64,000 nt of DNA from Dehalococcoidia bacterium. GTDB lineage: Bacteria > Chloroflexota > Dehalococcoidia > DSTF01 > JACRBR01. The stretch covers positions 1-64,000 of the forward strand of contig JBBDXD010000001.1 of assembly GCA_040902535.1 (NCBI GenBank), written 5' to 3'. Position numbers and translations under genes: made by a program. Positions 44,301-52,976 of this stretch are shown in pieces. Each line of letters starts with the position of its first letter. Positions within the stretch are counted from its first letter, which is position 1. The notes under the pieces were generated by a model. The model worked only from the letters and a program-made list of their open reading frames with translations. It searched no databases and had not been told where the DNA came from.

Positions 44301-45084
44301 CATCGGTCTTGGTGCGTTCCGCTTCTTCGACACGCTGGTCAAGCGTCGTCATCGCAGCGAGCAGATGATCGTTGATCGCGCGCCACTGGTGCGCGTACCA
44401 CACGTGAAGCGTCGCCGCGAGCTCCCTGGAGAGATCCAGGTACTTCACGGCGCGGCCGGCCTGCCGCTCGAGTTGGTTGATGCGTGGTTCGATCTCACGC
44501 ACGAGCATGCGCACGCGATCCATGTTCTCGCGCGTCGCTTTCAGTTTATTCTGGGCATCCTCGAGCTTGTGCCTGTACACGCGGACGTCGGCCGCTTCTT
44601 CGATCAAGGCGCGCCGGTCCTCCGGACGCAGGCTGAGCACCTGCTCGACCATGCCCTGTCCCATGAACGCGTAGCTGTTCTGCCCGACTTGCGCACGCTG
44701 GAAGAGCTCGACGATGTCGCGCAGCCGCACGCGGTTGTGGTTGATGTAGTATTCGTTCTCGCCGTCGCGGTAGGCGCGGCGCGTCACGACGACGTCGGAG
44801 TAATCGATGGGCAGCCAACCCGTGCTGTTGTCCAGCGTGATGCTGACGTCCGCCATGCCCATCGGCGCCCGCTTGTCGCTCCCGGCGAAGATCACGTCTT
44901 CGGTCTTGCGGGCACGCAGCGCGCGACTGGCGTGCTCGCCGAGCACCCAGCGCAGCGCGTCAGCGACGTTCGTCTTGCCGGTGCCGTTCGGGCCGATGAC
45001 GCACGTGACGCCCGTGCCGAACTCCAGCGTCGTCTTGTTGGCGAAGCTCTTGAATCCCTGCGCTTCCAGCCGCTTTAGATACAC
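41383..45084 (-). CDS. smc: chromosome segregation SMC protein
   Basis: The 1233-residue ATPase organises and segregates the chromosome. The N-terminal head has Walker A GPNGTGKTN (residues about 32-40). Long coiled coils flank a hinge at about 500-680 (VLGLVGQVLRVPPGLERAIEAAL through GSIAAGSF). The C-terminal head has the ABC signature LLSGGERSLTAVALLFAL, Walker B ICVLDEVDAALD and the His switch IIITHNRRTIE. The length is typical. It directly abuts rnc (stop of rnc next to the smc start) and precedes ftsY, the rnc-smc-ftsY order known from Bacillus. Confidence 0.97.
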   Translation of the reverse strand: MYLKRLEAQGFKSFANKTTLEFGTGVTCVIGPNGTGKTNVADALRWVLGEHASRALRARKTEDVIFAGSDKRAPMGMADVSITLDNSTGWLPIDYSDVVVTRRAYRDGENEYYINHNRVRLRDIVELFQRAQVGQNSYAFMGQGMVEQVLSLRPEDRRALIEEAADVRVYRHKLEDAQNKLKATRENMDRVRMLVREIEPRINQLERQAGRAVKYLDLSRELAATLHVWYAHQWRAINDHLLAAMTTLDQRVEEAERTKTDAKACEDGLAQLRAAIDERRAEINSRETRLRSMQDYVSDLERRTTLDTEREHMLSERIQEVDAELGQMRAEAEAQASLTVAVDTSELQTRLEAAQAALEEHRKRLSAAEQEMLSLQRSALLHEQSVARAKASEEELTRRISEQAETLVRLASEQDSTASDRRKQIVEMAAWAKEYATALAESRRTGAELERASRERTYEASALTSARRDEAAIEDELRTLRAEFESTQLKLEMIETLEVRPQAPDAGVRAVLEAGNILKTREVAPADLDLPGVLGLVGQVLRVPPGLERAIEAALAENLFSIICERQRDVTEALHLLLTHDLGRATMYALDNFHETRPLNLIKERGVLGVASQLVKCDGRYRKLIDTLLGRTVVVEDVELARRFVRRGLASAVATTSGVLLRPIGSIAAGSFASVQASFVHERELSDLPAEIERLRPLVEERQAAFDDTRRRAEQAAAHAERIDTDVERLRHERGRSDAALAGLRTRFTAVSARLVASRDALRHAVAEIARLTSGRGRIEVQRDARAQEAQAAAVREEEERRSVERIEAERRHLIEVVSEHAAIVAQMEGELRTERQPTEAHRVTRERIERQIATRLAQGAKLREEVEGTASRLAATQRELLEKSGEVEGLVQELEPARRELSQFVSRERSLSTELMDANGRMRDAERALYDAQNDVRTTREEVDSLKQNFEAEGFVVAADGEIERAPALETDSEAKPAEAYVENQGDLPTWMRSEDDLEDVPPMRGGSTINSTEVRDRIADLRAQIRALGPINEQAADDYADNRERFDFLSGQLTDLTSAEEQLQSAIGELDGIIRERFRATFKTVNQEFERYFSAFFRGGSARLELGEADEYGLPGIEIFAQPPGKKLGSLALLSGGERSLTAVALLFALLQANPSPICVLDEVDAALDEANVGRFVEELRMLAEKTQFIIITHNRRTIEIADAIYGVSMGGDSVSRILGLKLADVPHSAN

Positions 45085-45804
45085 CTAGGCGATCTCCTGC
45101 CCGCGCTCGATCTCCTTGAGGGCCTGCTGCGCCGCTTCCTTTTCAGCCATCTGCTTGCTGCGCCCCTCGCCGACGCCCAACGCTTTCCCACTCACCATCA
45201 CCTGCACCGTGAAACGCCGCGCGTGGTCCGGGCCCTCGGTCTTCAAGAGCCGGTAGGAAGGTGTCGTTTGCCATCGTGACTGGATCACCTCTTGCAAACG
45301 CGACTTCGGGTCATGCGGCATGCCGCTCGATGCCAGCGCCGTGAACTCCGGTTTCAAGCTGCGTCGCACGAACGACCGTACCCGCGCGAGTCCCCCATCG
45401 AGGAAGATCGCGCCGACCAGTGCTTCGTACGTGCGCGCGAGATTCGTCGGGCGCTTGCGCCCGCCCGCTGCTTCTTCACCGCGTCCGAGCTGAAGATACT
45501 CGCCCAGGTCAAAGCGCGCCGCCGCTCTGGCCAGCGTATCCCGCCGTACGAGGTGGGCCCGCAACTCCGTCAACTTGCCCTCGTCGACCTCGGGATACTC
45601 GGCGTATAGCTGATGCGCGACGACCACCCCAAGCGCGGCATCCCCCAGGAACTCCAACCGCTCATTGGAACCTAGCCCGATCCCGGGGTTTTCGTTCAGA
45701 TAGGAGGTGTGGACGAGCGCCTGGCGCAACAGGTCGCGATTTTTGAACTTGAGAGCGAGGCGCTCCTCGAGTTCTCTCCAGTCGGCCAAGCCAACACCTC
45801 TCAT
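45085..45804 (-). CDS. rnc: ribonuclease III
   Basis: The 239-residue enzyme cuts double-stranded RNA in rRNA and mRNA processing. It has the RNase III signature NERLEFLGDAALGVVVAHQ with acidic catalytic residues and the second acidic cluster in YEALVGAIFLDGG. The C-terminal dsRNA-binding domain runs from DPKSRLQEVIQ to SKQMAEKEAAQQAL. ATG 45804 is chosen. A TTG at 45789 behind AGAGGTG is an alternative start that would give 234 residues. The region upstream holds a strong hairpin that might be an autoregulatory cleavage site. Confidence 0.95.
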   Translation of the reverse strand: MRGVGLADWRELEERLALKFKNRDLLRQALVHTSYLNENPGIGLGSNERLEFLGDAALGVVVAHQLYAEYPEVDEGKLTELRAHLVRRDTLARAAARFDLGEYLQLGRGEEAAGGRKRPTNLARTYEALVGAIFLDGGLARVRSFVRRSLKPEFTALASSGMPHDPKSRLQEVIQSRWQTTPSYRLLKTEGPDHARRFTVQVMVSGKALGVGEGRSKQMAEKEAAQQALKEIERGQEIA

Positions 45805-45845
45805 CGAGCGGGGCGCCCCGTCCGCGACAGGGTGGAAATGCGAAA

Positions 45846-45864
45846 CGACCGCATGAGGCGGTCG
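45846..45864 (-). promoter_or_regulatory. 7 bp hairpin in the rnc leader
   Basis: CGACCGC (45846-45852) and GCGGTCG (45858-45864) pair across a five-base loop, about 40 nt upstream of the rnc start on its transcript. In E. coli the rnc leader is cut by RNase III itself. A similar feedback here is only a suggestion; the stem is short for an RNase III site. Confidence 0.3.
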
Positions 45865-46072
45865 CGGGTTGATGCAATCCAAGGGGGCGACAGATGCCTG
45901 GCCCGGCGCGGAATAACTCGTCATCCGCGCGCCGATCGCGCTCCTCTCGCTCCATTCGGTTGCGGCCATCGGGGCTCCATCCCCACACACGCCGTCCAAT
46001 CGAACCCACCGAGCCGCCAGGCCGTGCTGATGATAGGTTTGGCCCCCACGCACTGTCAAGCGAGAGCGAATC

Positions 46073-46078
46073 TATACT
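46073..46078 (+). promoter_or_regulatory. -10 element directly before cca
   Basis: TATACT ends 7 nt before the cca ATG, so transcription would begin at or next to the start codon and give a leaderless mRNA. No ribosome binding site is visible. The -35 region is weak. Confidence 0.45.
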
Positions 46079-46085
46079 GCGAACG

Positions 46086-47375
46086 ATGACAAGCGAACGT
46101 GTCGATCCGGCGGCACTGCGGGCGCGCTTCTACGAGCAACTGCTTCCCGCCGCGCGCCTGGCGGTCGATCGGCTGGTCGCGGAGGCGTCGCGACGCGGTG
46201 CGGTGTACATGGCCGGGGGGATCCCGCGTGATCTGATCCTCGGGCGGCCGATCGGCAGCGATGTCGATCTCGTGACCGAGGCAGACGCCATGGAGATCGC
46301 ACGCGCAGCGGGACCGGCCGAAAGCCTCACGATGCACGATCGCTTCAGGACCGCGACGATGGAGGGCGATGGACATCGCATCGACGTGGCGACGGCGCGT
46401 CGCGAGACGTATGCCCGCCCGGGCGCATTGCCCGATGTGCACACGGCAAGCATTGAGGACGACATGCGACGGCGCGACGTCACCATGAACGCCATGGCGC
46501 TGCGGCTCGATGGCGAACCAGCACTCGTCGATCCTGCCGGTGGCTGCGCTGATATCGACGCACGGATAATTCGCGTGCTGCACGATGCGTCGTTCAGGGA
46601 CGACGCAACCAGGATATTCCGCGCATTCCGCTACGCCGCGCGTCTTGACTGTGTCATCGAACCGCACACGCAGTCGCTGGTCGCCGCAGGCGTGCGCTTC
46701 ATCGAGACGCTGAGCGGAGAGCGGGTCCGGCACGAGCTTCAACTCCTGTGCGCCGACACCAACGGCGGACGTGCGCTGGCGCAGCTTGACCGCGTCGGAG
46801 CGCTATCCGCCATACACGCCGCACTGCGCTGGCCGGAGCGGAAGTCATCAGCCCTCGAAGCACCGAACCATGATCAACCTGAAATCTGCCTGGCGCTGCT
46901 TGCGAGCGATGCTTCGGCGGAGCAGGCCGAAGAGATCGTCGAGCGCCTGCAACTCTCGAAGGCCGAAGCGGAAGCCGTACGAGGCATAGTCGCCCTGCGC
47001 GCGGCCGCCACGATGATCCGCCGTCCCGATGTGAAGCCGTCGGGAGTGGTCACGGTGCTCGAACGCTTCCTGGAGGCGTCGATCGAGGCCTTCGCTGCGC
47101 TGAGCGACGATGAGATCGTCCGGAGCGTCATGCGCCGATATCTCGACGAGTGGCGTCTCGAACGCCCACTGCTCAACGGCCACGACCTGATCGGGATGGG
47201 CGTGCCGGAAGGGCCACAGATCAAACGCGGATTGCAGCTCATCCGCGCCGCGCGGCTAGATGGCTGGGCGACGGACCGCGACGACGAGCGCGCGCTCGTG
47301 CTCCGCTTCGCGAAGAGCATCCGCGATTCGCGCGCGATGAACCAGCCGATAGACTTCAAGCTGTATGAAAACTGA
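46086..47375 (+). CDS. CCA tRNA nucleotidyltransferase / poly(A) polymerase family
   Basis: The 429-residue class II nucleotidyltransferase has the catalytic motif YMAGGIPRDLILGR followed by GSDVDLV (the GG...DxD site) near residues 40-65. RRDVTMNAMALRLDG and the neck motif FRDDATRIFRAFRYAARLD follow, with RVRHELQLL downstream. It adds CCA to tRNA 3' ends or acts as poly(A) polymerase; sequence alone does not separate these. The tmRNA here encodes CCA. It starts a plus-strand run divergent from rnc, and its end overlaps the next small gene by 11 nt. Confidence 0.93.
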   Translation: MTSERVDPAALRARFYEQLLPAARLAVDRLVAEASRRGAVYMAGGIPRDLILGRPIGSDVDLVTEADAMEIARAAGPAESLTMHDRFRTATMEGDGHRIDVATARRETYARPGALPDVHTASIEDDMRRRDVTMNAMALRLDGEPALVDPAGGCADIDARIIRVLHDASFRDDATRIFRAFRYAARLDCVIEPHTQSLVAAGVRFIETLSGERVRHELQLLCADTNGGRALAQLDRVGALSAIHAALRWPERKSSALEAPNHDQPEICLALLASDASAEQAEEIVERLQLSKAEAEAVRGIVALRAAATMIRRPDVKPSGVVTVLERFLEASIEAFAALSDDEIVRSVMRRYLDEWRLERPLLNGHDLIGMGVPEGPQIKRGLQLIRAARLDGWATDRDDERALVLRFAKSIRDSRAMNQPIDFKLYEN

Positions 47376-47649
47376 AGGCAACACGGCCGAATATGCGTGC
47401 GTTGTCTGCAGCGAGACAGTGACGACGGAGATGTCGGCGGAATGCAACTGGTGTGACGGCCGCTACCATCTCAACCAGCGCAACGACGTGGAAGCCAAAG
47501 ACTGCGGCCAGGTGTGGATAGACGAACAATACCTGGCGCTGCAATTCGCCTGCGCGAACTGCCTGAAGGGCGAGACACGCGCCGTACGTGCGACCAGGCC
47601 AGCGCGCGCGGCACCACCGCGTTCGCGGAAGTACCGTCGGCGCGCCTGA
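47365..47649 (+). CDS. small zinc-finger-like protein, unknown
   Basis: The 94-residue protein has an ordered set of metal-ligand residues: CVVC (12-15), CNWC (27-30), YHLNQ with His about 35, a later single Cys, and CANC (63-66). This resembles a two-zinc cross-brace or PHD/RING-like ribbon. The C-terminal 28 residues are Arg/Pro-rich and basic. It overlaps the end of cca (start inside the last codons) and its stop TGA overlaps a possible next ATG. A nucleic-acid-binding role is possible but unproven. Confidence 0.7.
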   Translation: MKTEGNTAEYACVVCSETVTTEMSAECNWCDGRYHLNQRNDVEAKDCGQVWIDEQYLALQFACANCLKGETRAVRATRPARAAPPRSRKYRRRA

Positions 47650-47669
47650 TGCCGGCATCCGGAGGATCG

Positions 47670-48029
47670 ATGGCCGCACGTAACCAGAAGGGCGCAACGA
47701 CCGCGCCCTCGCCGACGCTCACCGAAGCGCAACGATCGAAGATCGCCAACCTGCCAGACTGGCGATGGCGAACGTTTCCCGTATTCTTCGCGTTCTTCGT
47801 CGGCATGCTTGTGATGGCGGTGCTGAACGGAGCGCCGGACAACCAACTCGCGGCGATCGCGCAGTTCGTCGTGCTGGCGGCGTTGAGCTATGGCCTCGCA
47901 CGGATCGTCGTGCGGAAATTGCTCATGGAACGCCGCCTCACGCGCCGCGAGAAGCAGATCGCCCGCGGCGAGCCCGTCGACGATGAGTACGAGGATGTCG
48001 TCGTCTATCCCGAGCAGAACAAGCGCTGA
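47670..48029 (+). CDS. small two-TM membrane protein, unknown
   Basis: The 119-residue protein starts at an ATG behind CCGGAGG (47660-47665); an in-frame ATG at 47649 is an alternative. A polar N-terminus is followed by two hydrophobic segments (about 36-53 and 60-82) and a charged cytoplasmic tail (RKLLMERRLTRREKQIARG) ending in acidic residues. I do not recognise the family. It lies in a tight plus-strand series with the zinc-finger-like protein and the VTT protein. Confidence 0.7.
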   Translation: MAARNQKGATTAPSPTLTEAQRSKIANLPDWRWRTFPVFFAFFVGMLVMAVLNGAPDNQLAAIAQFVVLAALSYGLARIVVRKLLMERRLTRREKQIARGEPVDDEYEDVVVYPEQNKR

Positions 48030-48053
48030 CGGCACCGCCTGTACACTTCTCCA

Positions 48054-48794
48054 ATGTCACAACTGCAGGGACGTGAGCACGTCGAGGATGGCGATGGTCT
48101 GCTAGAGTCGGCGGCCGATGCGATTGCCCGTCGTGCGGAGTCACGCTTCGACCGCTTTGTCCTTCGCGTAACCGGCTGGTTCGCGGAGCACACCACGATC
48201 CGGATCGTCGTTGCGGTGACGGCTCTGTTGCTGGCGCTGACGCCGGGGATCGTCCTTGTACTGTTTCCCGACCTCACCGACAGCCTGACGGGCCTGAGCT
48301 ACGGCGGCGTCTTTCTCACGAACCTGGCGAGCACCGCGACGTTCTACTTCCCGGTGCCCGGCCTGACCCTCGCCGCGCAGACGATCATCGCCACGGAGGG
48401 CGACGTTTCGGCGACGCCCTGGCTCGTGGGCATCGCCGGCGGCCTCGGCATGGCGCTCGGCGAGATCACGGCGTACTACGCCGGCTACCTCGGCGCCGAG
48501 ATCGTGCGCGGCCGCGAGTTCCACGGCCCGAAACGGCTGCAACGCACGATCGAGCGCGTGTTGCACGGCATCGGCTGGCTAATGGACCGCTGGGGCATGG
48601 CGACGCTGTTCGTGCTCTCGGCGATCCCGAATCCGCTGTTTGAGATCGCCGGCCTCACGGCGGGCTCTGTGCGCATGTCGTTCCGGCGGTTCCTGGTCTC
48701 CGTGACGACGGGAAAGATCCTGCGCGGCATGATCCTCGCCTACTACGGAGTGAATGCGTTCGACTGGTTTGAAAATCTGATCCCGTTTCGCTAA
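48054..48794 (+). CDS. DedA/VTT (SNARE-associated) membrane protein
   Basis: The 246-residue membrane protein has the VTT domain hallmarks: a re-entrant first part with YFPVPGLTLAAQTII, GIAGGLGMALGEITAYYAGYLG and a C-terminal IPNPLFEIAGLTAGSVRMSFRRF. Members of this superfamily are linked to phospholipid scrambling or undecaprenyl phosphate recycling. The precise function here is unknown. About five membrane segments are expected. Confidence 0.88.
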   Translation: MSQLQGREHVEDGDGLLESAADAIARRAESRFDRFVLRVTGWFAEHTTIRIVVAVTALLLALTPGIVLVLFPDLTDSLTGLSYGGVFLTNLASTATFYFPVPGLTLAAQTIIATEGDVSATPWLVGIAGGLGMALGEITAYYAGYLGAEIVRGREFHGPKRLQRTIERVLHGIGWLMDRWGMATLFVLSAIPNPLFEIAGLTAGSVRMSFRRFLVSVTTGKILRGMILAYYGVNAFDWFENLIPFR

Positions 48795-48809
48795 CAGACG
48801 CCCTTCGCC

Positions 48810-49289
48810 TCACGGAGTGCGTGCAGGATCTCCTGCGCCAACGTCGCGACGGAGCCATGCGAAGCCATCACGCGTGCACGGCCACTCGGCCTGGAGCAGC
48901 GGACGGTACCCCAGCCGGATCCAGAAGTACACGTCGATGCCGTGGATCGCCGGCGCTGCCGCGTAGATTGTCGTCACGCCGGCTGCACGCAGCACGTCTT
49001 CGACGAGCGCCGCGCCCGCTTGACCGTAGCCTCGACGCACCTGCGACGGCTGCACGCCGATGAACTGGATCATCGCCGGCGCGCGAACCAGGTATGTAAC
49101 GACGCCTACTTTTTCGCCAGCGACGATGACGTTCGCGTTCAGATCACCATGCTCCAGCCGCACGAGCAGCGACCGCGCCGGCGCGTCGACGTCGATCACG
49201 TCATAGCCGACCGACGCGGCGCATACGCCCAGCCACGTGTCGAGCCATGCAGCGTCGTCGGCCCGCAGGTCGCGGAGCGTGACGATCAC
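48810..49289 (-). CDS. GNAT family N-acetyltransferase
   Basis: The 159-residue protein has the GNAT layout: beta strands with VIVAGEKVGVVTYLV, the acetyl-CoA loop IGVQPSQVRRGYGQAGAALVED (RRGYGQA is the Q/RxxGxG/A motif) and a C-terminal DVYFWIRLGYRPLL. The start ATG overlaps the stop of the upstream dinG gene by 4 nt. The substrate is unknown. Confidence 0.87.
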   Translation of the reverse strand: MIVTLRDLRADDAAWLDTWLGVCAASVGYDVIDVDAPARSLLVRLEHGDLNANVIVAGEKVGVVTYLVRAPAMIQFIGVQPSQVRRGYGQAGAALVEDVLRAAGVTTIYAAAPAIHGIDVYFWIRLGYRPLLQAEWPCTRDGFAWLRRDVGAGDPARTP

Positions 49290-52102
49290 AGCTCGTCAGG
49301 TCGGGCCAGCCATGCCGCAACCTGCCCGGGCAGCGCGTGCATCGGCAGGTCGCGGTTGTTGCACGCTGGGAGCGAACGCATGAACGATTCCCCGTACGCA
49401 CGGCTGCGGAGCCGCCTGTCGAGCACCACCATGACGCCGCGGTCCGTCTTGCGCCGAATGAGGCGGCCGAAACCCTGCTTGAAGCGCAGGATCGCCTGCG
49501 GCAGCGCGTACTGCTCGAACGGCTGATCGAACAGTTCCGCGCGCGCCTGGAATACGGGGTCGGACGGCACGGGAAACGGCAGCTTCGCCATGACGAGCAG
49601 CGACAGCGCTTCGCCCGTGACGTCGACGCCTTCCCAGAAGCTGGCCGCGCCCAAGACGACCGCGCGGTGGTTCTCGCGCAGCACGCCCAGCAGTTGCCGC
49701 GGCGTGCCGTCGATGCCCTGTCCGAGCACCAGGATCTCTTGCTCCTCCAGCGGCCGCTTAATGCCCATGTACGCCGTACGCAACGCTCCGTGCGAGGTGA
49801 AGAGCACCAGCGTGCGGCCTTCGCTTGCCCGCACGAGGTCGATGAGCACCGTCTGCAGAGCGGCCGCATACGCCGCGTTGTCCGGCTCGGGCATGTCGCT
49901 CGGGGTAAGGATGAGCGTCGACGCCTTGTAGTCGAACGGCGACCCCTGGAGGACGGCATGCGCGTCCGGCACGCCCAGCCGTCCTCGCATGTAGTCGAAG
50001 TTGCCCTCGGTGCTGAGCGTGGCGCCGGTCAGCACGACGCTCTCGCGCGGGCTGAAGAGCCCTTGCTGCAGCGGCTCGGCCACGCTCAATGGCGCGCTCG
50101 AAAGTGACGGCGCAGCGTCTCGGCGCCCCAGTGTCAGCCAGCAGATGCGCGATTTGTCATCCTTGCCGATGATCTCCGAGAGACCCACACGTAGCTGGTC
50201 GCCCTGCCCGTACAACTCGTCCGTCTCCGCCGCGATGGCGTCCCGGTCGAGGATGTCCGCGGGATTGATCTGCGAGAGTGACGCGCCCAATTCCTCGAGC
50301 ACGCCGCAGACCCGCGCCAGTTGCTCCTCGGTTTCGAACCATCCCGCTTCGATGTCCGCCCAGTCGGGCTGCACGCGCATGCTACGATTGAGCATGATGC
50401 GGTCGTCGTAATCGCCCCGCGCGACGGCATGCTCCTGCCCGAATCCCTGCAACGCCTGGAAGAAGACCGGCACGCGTGTGCGGGCCTTCTGCACAGCATC
50501 GACGAGGACGCGCGCGAGCGCCTGCAACTGAGGGCCCGCGCCGATCGCCTGCTGTGATGCGCGCGTCGCGGCGACCACGCTGCCGGCCAGCCCACCTTCG
50601 CGGTCCCGGCCGGCGCGGACGTGCAGCGCATCGAGCCAGTCGAGAATGTCCGACTCCGACGCAGAGAAGCCGAACTGGCGCGTCGCTTCGTCTTCCAGGT
50701 GATGCGCCTCGTCCACGACGAGGTGCTGATACTCGGGAAGCACGTTCCCTCCCGCGGCGACGTCGGACAGGAGCAGTGAGTGGTTCACGACAAGTACGTG
50801 TGCGCTCTCGGCGCGTCTGCGCGCCCGGTACAGGAAGCAGGTGCCGTCGCGGACGTACGGGCATTGCATGGTCAGGCAGCCGCCGTCCTGCGCGCTGACG
50901 CGTGACCACGACGCATCTTCCTCGCGACGCAGGCTCAACTCGGCGCGATCGCCGGTCTCCGTCGCACCGAGCCAGAACAGCAGGCGCACGAGGACGCGCG
51001 CGTCGTCCGACGATAGTGACGCCGAGCGGCGAGATGAGGACCAGCGCAGCAGGCACAGGTAGTTTCGCCGTCCCTTGAGCTGCGCGGTACGAAAGTCCGC
51101 GGTATCGATCCCGGCCGCCGCAAGGATGCGCCGTGCGATCGGAATGTCCTGCGACGTGAGTTGCTCTTGCAGGTTGATCGTGTTCGTCGACACGACGGTG
51201 CGCGCGCTGTTCTGCACCGCGTGTAACGCTGAAGGCACAAGATATGCCAGCGACTTCCCGACGCCGGTCCCCGCTTCGACGAGCAATTGCCCGCCCATGG
51301 CGAGGTTTTCGCCGACGGCGGTGGCCATCGCCCGTTGTTCCTCCCGGTCTTCGAACTCGTCGAATACCTGGTGCGCGGCCGACGCGATCAGGTCAGCGCC
51401 ACGACTCGCGGGCACCGCCACGCGTGACGTCGAAGGACGCAACGGCTCGGGCAACGGCTCGGGCGCCCGAACAAAGCCGTGTACGAACCCGGCGCGCTCC
51501 CCGTCCGCCGGCCGGCGTGTCGTTTCGCTCGCGACCTCCCGAAACAGGTGCCGCAAGGTCCAGTCACTGGCGCTCGCGATACGGTCTGCCTCCAGCAAGA
51601 GGTCGGCGGCCGACTCGGTCAGGCGAAGGCGCAGGGCAGTGAAGACGTGCATTGCCGCTTCAGCGTCGGCCATCGCGCGGTGCCGGTTCGTAAACTCAAT
51701 GCCGAGGTGATCTGCGATCGCACCGAGCCCGCGCTCCGTGAGCGTCGGCAGCATCAAGCCGGCGAGTTCAAACGTGTCGTACGTCGGCCCGAAGAGTTGC
51801 ACGCCCTTACCTGCGAGGAACGTCGTGTCGAACGTCGGATTCTGGCCGACGATCGGGTCCAGCCCGACGAATGCCTCAACCTCACCCGCGATCGTCGGAA
51901 AGTGCGGTGCGTTCTGTAACTCCGACGGATCGATGCCCGTCAACAGCGCGATGCGGTACTCCAGCCGCCTTTCCGGGTTGACCATCGAGTGGTACGTGTC
52001 GATCACGCCGTCCACATCGAAGCGAATGGCGGCGACCTCGATGATCTCGTCGGTATCCGGATCGAGACCGGTCGTTTCCAGGTCGAGAGAGATGTACGGC
52101 AA
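49286..52102 (-). CDS. dinG: DinG-type helicase with N-terminal DnaQ-like exonuclease
   Basis: The 938-residue protein combines an ExoN domain (SLDLETTGLDPDTDEIIEVAA; VGQNPTFDTTFL; HRAMADAEAAMHV for the DEDDh residues) with an XPD/DinG superfamily-2 helicase from about residue 240. Walker A is VEAGTGVGKSLAYL and the DEAH-type box is VVDEAHHLEDE. An iron-sulfur insert is indicated by the Cys of NYLCLLRW together with GGCLTMQCPYVRDGTC. The final helicase motif is RFKQGFGRLIRRKTDRG. The architecture is like Bacillus DinG. It acts in DNA repair or removal of R-loops. A GNAT gene is coupled downstream. Confidence 0.93.
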   Translation of the reverse strand: MPYISLDLETTGLDPDTDEIIEVAAIRFDVDGVIDTYHSMVNPERRLEYRIALLTGIDPSELQNAPHFPTIAGEVEAFVGLDPIVGQNPTFDTTFLAGKGVQLFGPTYDTFELAGLMLPTLTERGLGAIADHLGIEFTNRHRAMADAEAAMHVFTALRLRLTESAADLLLEADRIASASDWTLRHLFREVASETTRRPADGERAGFVHGFVRAPEPLPEPLRPSTSRVAVPASRGADLIASAAHQVFDEFEDREEQRAMATAVGENLAMGGQLLVEAGTGVGKSLAYLVPSALHAVQNSARTVVSTNTINLQEQLTSQDIPIARRILAAAGIDTADFRTAQLKGRRNYLCLLRWSSSRRSASLSSDDARVLVRLLFWLGATETGDRAELSLRREEDASWSRVSAQDGGCLTMQCPYVRDGTCFLYRARRRAESAHVLVVNHSLLLSDVAAGGNVLPEYQHLVVDEAHHLEDEATRQFGFSASESDILDWLDALHVRAGRDREGGLAGSVVAATRASQQAIGAGPQLQALARVLVDAVQKARTRVPVFFQALQGFGQEHAVARGDYDDRIMLNRSMRVQPDWADIEAGWFETEEQLARVCGVLEELGASLSQINPADILDRDAIAAETDELYGQGDQLRVGLSEIIGKDDKSRICWLTLGRRDAAPSLSSAPLSVAEPLQQGLFSPRESVVLTGATLSTEGNFDYMRGRLGVPDAHAVLQGSPFDYKASTLILTPSDMPEPDNAAYAAALQTVLIDLVRASEGRTLVLFTSHGALRTAYMGIKRPLEEQEILVLGQGIDGTPRQLLGVLRENHRAVVLGAASFWEGVDVTGEALSLLVMAKLPFPVPSDPVFQARAELFDQPFEQYALPQAILRFKQGFGRLIRRKTDRGVMVVLDRRLRSRAYGESFMRSLPACNNRDLPMHALPGQVAAWLARPDEL

Positions 52103-52202
52103 GCAGTGACGCGTCTAGGGCGAGAATGAGGAGTTGGGACGCGGGTGCAACGTCCCTTGCCTGCACACCCGGCACGCGCATCTTATCACGGTGCCGCGGT
52201 GC

Positions 52203-52928
52203 TCACGTGGCGAGGCCCGGGGGCGCCTCCTTCAGGCTATCTTCCGTAAAGTACGTGAGCTTGCCCTGTAGCAGCCCGTGGTGCGCATGAAACCGCCCCG
52301 CCCGCAATTCTTCGACCATCTCGCCGGACGATTGCAAGTCGCGCTCGAACACTGTGCAGTAAAAGCCGATGCCGCTCGTGGAGTGCGCGTCGCTGCCGCC
52401 GCTTACGGGCTTACCGATCGCTTGCGCGACCTGTAACGCGAACAGGTTCTCGCGCGGCGTGTTGGCGCCGTTCAGTGCTTCGATCGCATCGACGAGTTGA
52501 AAGACGGGCATGCGTTCCGCCGCTTGCTCCGGCGTCATGGTGAACGGCTCTTTGCCCTGCTTGCGGAAGTACACGGGATCGAACCAGTGACGAAATGGGT
52601 GCGCGACGGCCATCCAGCCACCGAGATCGTCGAGCACCTTGCGCAGCTCTTCGGCGCGCCGGATGCCCGGCACGTACTGCGTCAGCCCGACGACAATCAT
52701 GTGCCCGAGGTCCGTCGACACCTCCATGCCGTTATTGACGAACAACGGCGCATGGCGTTCGCGGTACTCGTTGAGCTTGTACGCGTCCCAGAGCCGGTCG
52801 TGCTCTGTGATGTTGATGCCGGTAAGTCCGCGCAGACGCGCTTCCTCGGCGAGATCCTCGGGGCTCAGACCGCTGTCGGAGGCTCCCGCCGTCGTGTGGA
52901 TGTGCATGTCGATGATGGTTCCGGCCAT
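52203..52928 (-). CDS. PHP-domain metal-dependent hydrolase
   Basis: The 241-residue protein starts with AGTIIDMHIHTTAG, the HxH motif of PHP phosphoesterases. Further ligands lie in NITEHDRLWD, NNGMEVSTDLGHMI, MAVAHPFRHW and GGSDAHSTSGIG. It should bind two or three metal ions and cleave a phosphoester. The substrate is unknown. An ATG 12 codons upstream (52964) is less likely because the family begins near HIH. Confidence 0.88.
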   Translation of the reverse strand: MAGTIIDMHIHTTAGASDSGLSPEDLAEEARLRGLTGINITEHDRLWDAYKLNEYRERHAPLFVNNGMEVSTDLGHMIVVGLTQYVPGIRRAEELRKVLDDLGGWMAVAHPFRHWFDPVYFRKQGKEPFTMTPEQAAERMPVFQLVDAIEALNGANTPRENLFALQVAQAIGKPVSGGSDAHSTSGIGFYCTVFERDLQSSGEMVEELRAGRFHAHHGLLQGKLTYFTEDSLKEAPPGLAT

Positions 52929-52976
52929 TTCGAGCCGGAGTATATCAGCGGCTCGAGCGCGCACCAGCGAGCCGCG

